Shown here: piece by piece, positions 14,837-15,140 of the stretch
Numbering within the stretch: position 1 is the first letter of the stretch
How the letters are laid out: each line of letters opens with the position of its first letter
Assembly (NCBI GenBank): GCA_002435985.1
Contig: DIXD01000005.1
Coordinates: forward strand, 168-15,307
Reading direction: 5' to 3'
Origin: Spirochaetaceae bacterium UBA6089
GTDB taxonomy: Bacteria; Spirochaetota; Spirochaetia; Treponematales; Rectinemataceae
DNA length: 15,140 nt
The notes under the pieces: generated by a model
Databases searched by the model: none
Seen by the model: the letters and a program-made list of their open reading frames with translations, nothing else
Told to the model about the DNA's origin: nothing
Program-made: the position numbers and the translations under genes

Positions 14837-15140
14837 ATGAAACGAACACTGTGTATTGCAATGCTCTTTGCAATAGTGGCCGGCATCGCATTTGCCGACA
14901 CCCAGGTGGGCATTGTCCTTCCGACCAAGGACGAGCCGCGCTGGATCCAGGACCAGACGAGGTTCTTGGATGCACTCAAGAACGCCGGCTTTAGCGCGAA
15001 GGTACTCTTCAGCCAGGGCGATTCTGCGAAGGAGAAGGCCAACGTCGAAGCCCTCTTGAGCGAGAATATCAAAGTGCTCATTATCTGCCCGCACGACGGG
15101 ACCGCCGCTGCGGCAGCAGCCGACCTCGCGCACAGCGCAG
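14837..15140 (+). CDS. ChvE-like sugar-binding protein, N-terminal part (runs off the right edge)
   Basis: First 101 residues of a periplasmic sugar-binding protein. A classic signal peptide (MKRTLCIAMLFAIVAGIAFA, cleavage before DTQ) is followed by VGIVLPTKDEPRWIQDQ and a long helix, then EALLSENIKVLIICPHDGTAA. This pattern matches the ChvE/multiple-monosaccharide binding family better than XylF (PTK-xxx-RW; DGT after the central strand). A strong Shine-Dalgarno (AAAGGAGG, 14822-14829) lies seven bases before the ATG, as expected for an abundant transport protein. Unlike xylF it has no lipobox. The ATPase and permease genes are presumably to the right of the window. The exact sugar cannot be told from the visible part. 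Confidence 0.85.
   Translation, partial: MKRTLCIAMLFAIVAGIAFADTQVGIVLPTKDEPRWIQDQTRFLDALKNAGFSAKVLFSQGDSAKEKANVEALLSENIKVLIICPHDGTAAAAAADLAHSA

Noticed and set aside
1..15140. CRISPR arrays, tRNA or rRNA genes, insertion sequences, phage genes
   Set aside because: No regularly spaced repeats, cloverleaf-like segments, transposase motifs or terminal inverted repeats were seen; the gaps are too short to hide them.

Overview
The window most likely comes from a spirochaete of the Treponema/Spirochaeta group with fairly GC-rich DNA. The evidence is the N-terminal sequence of GroEL, which from memory of the family closely resembles treponemal GroEL; a groEL with no groES directly upstream, an arrangement I recall from Treponema pallidum; the loose LSSC lipobox of the XylF lipoprotein; and the density of periplasmic sugar-binding proteins with YesM/YesN-type two-component regulators. 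This assignment is inference from remembered sequences and was not searched.

Left part (1-7413), mostly housekeeping. groEL runs leftward off the edge. A single-domain RluA-family pseudouridine synthase points right. A leftward pair follows: an alanine-aminotransferase-type PLP enzyme and a PAS-GGEEF diguanylate cyclase, overlapping by 35 bases with a near-perfect Shine-Dalgarno for the second gene. Divergent from them are hflX (ribosome-associated GTPase) and panE (ketopantoate reductase), joined by an ATGA overlap. A monofunctional biotin ligase (birA type) converges on panE and overlaps its end by 15 bases.

Right part (7547-15140), a sugar-sensing and sugar-uptake block. glmS has its own promoter-like sequence and begins a five-gene chain on the + strand: glmS, a membrane-anchored periplasmic-binding-protein-like sensor, a YesM/LytS-type histidine kinase, an AraC-type response regulator and a XylF-like lipoprotein. 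The first four junctions are ATGA overlaps or an 8-base overlap. The anchored binding protein, kinase and regulator have the layout of a three-component sugar-sensing system like XylFII-LytS/YesN. XylF is a candidate target or ligand-capture protein. After a 257-base non-coding stretch with a promoter-like site, hairpins and a possible 20-codon leader ORF, a second sugar-binding protein (ChvE-like) starts and runs off the right edge. Its ABC transporter partners are presumably beyond the window.

No tRNA, rRNA, CRISPR array, insertion sequence or phage gene was seen. The long antisense reading frames opposite glmS, hflX, the aminotransferase and birA look like codon-bias shadows. The most informative points are the three-component system coupled to glmS, the leader ORF before the ChvE-like gene, and the cysteine-bearing PAS domain and altered I-site of the diguanylate cyclase.
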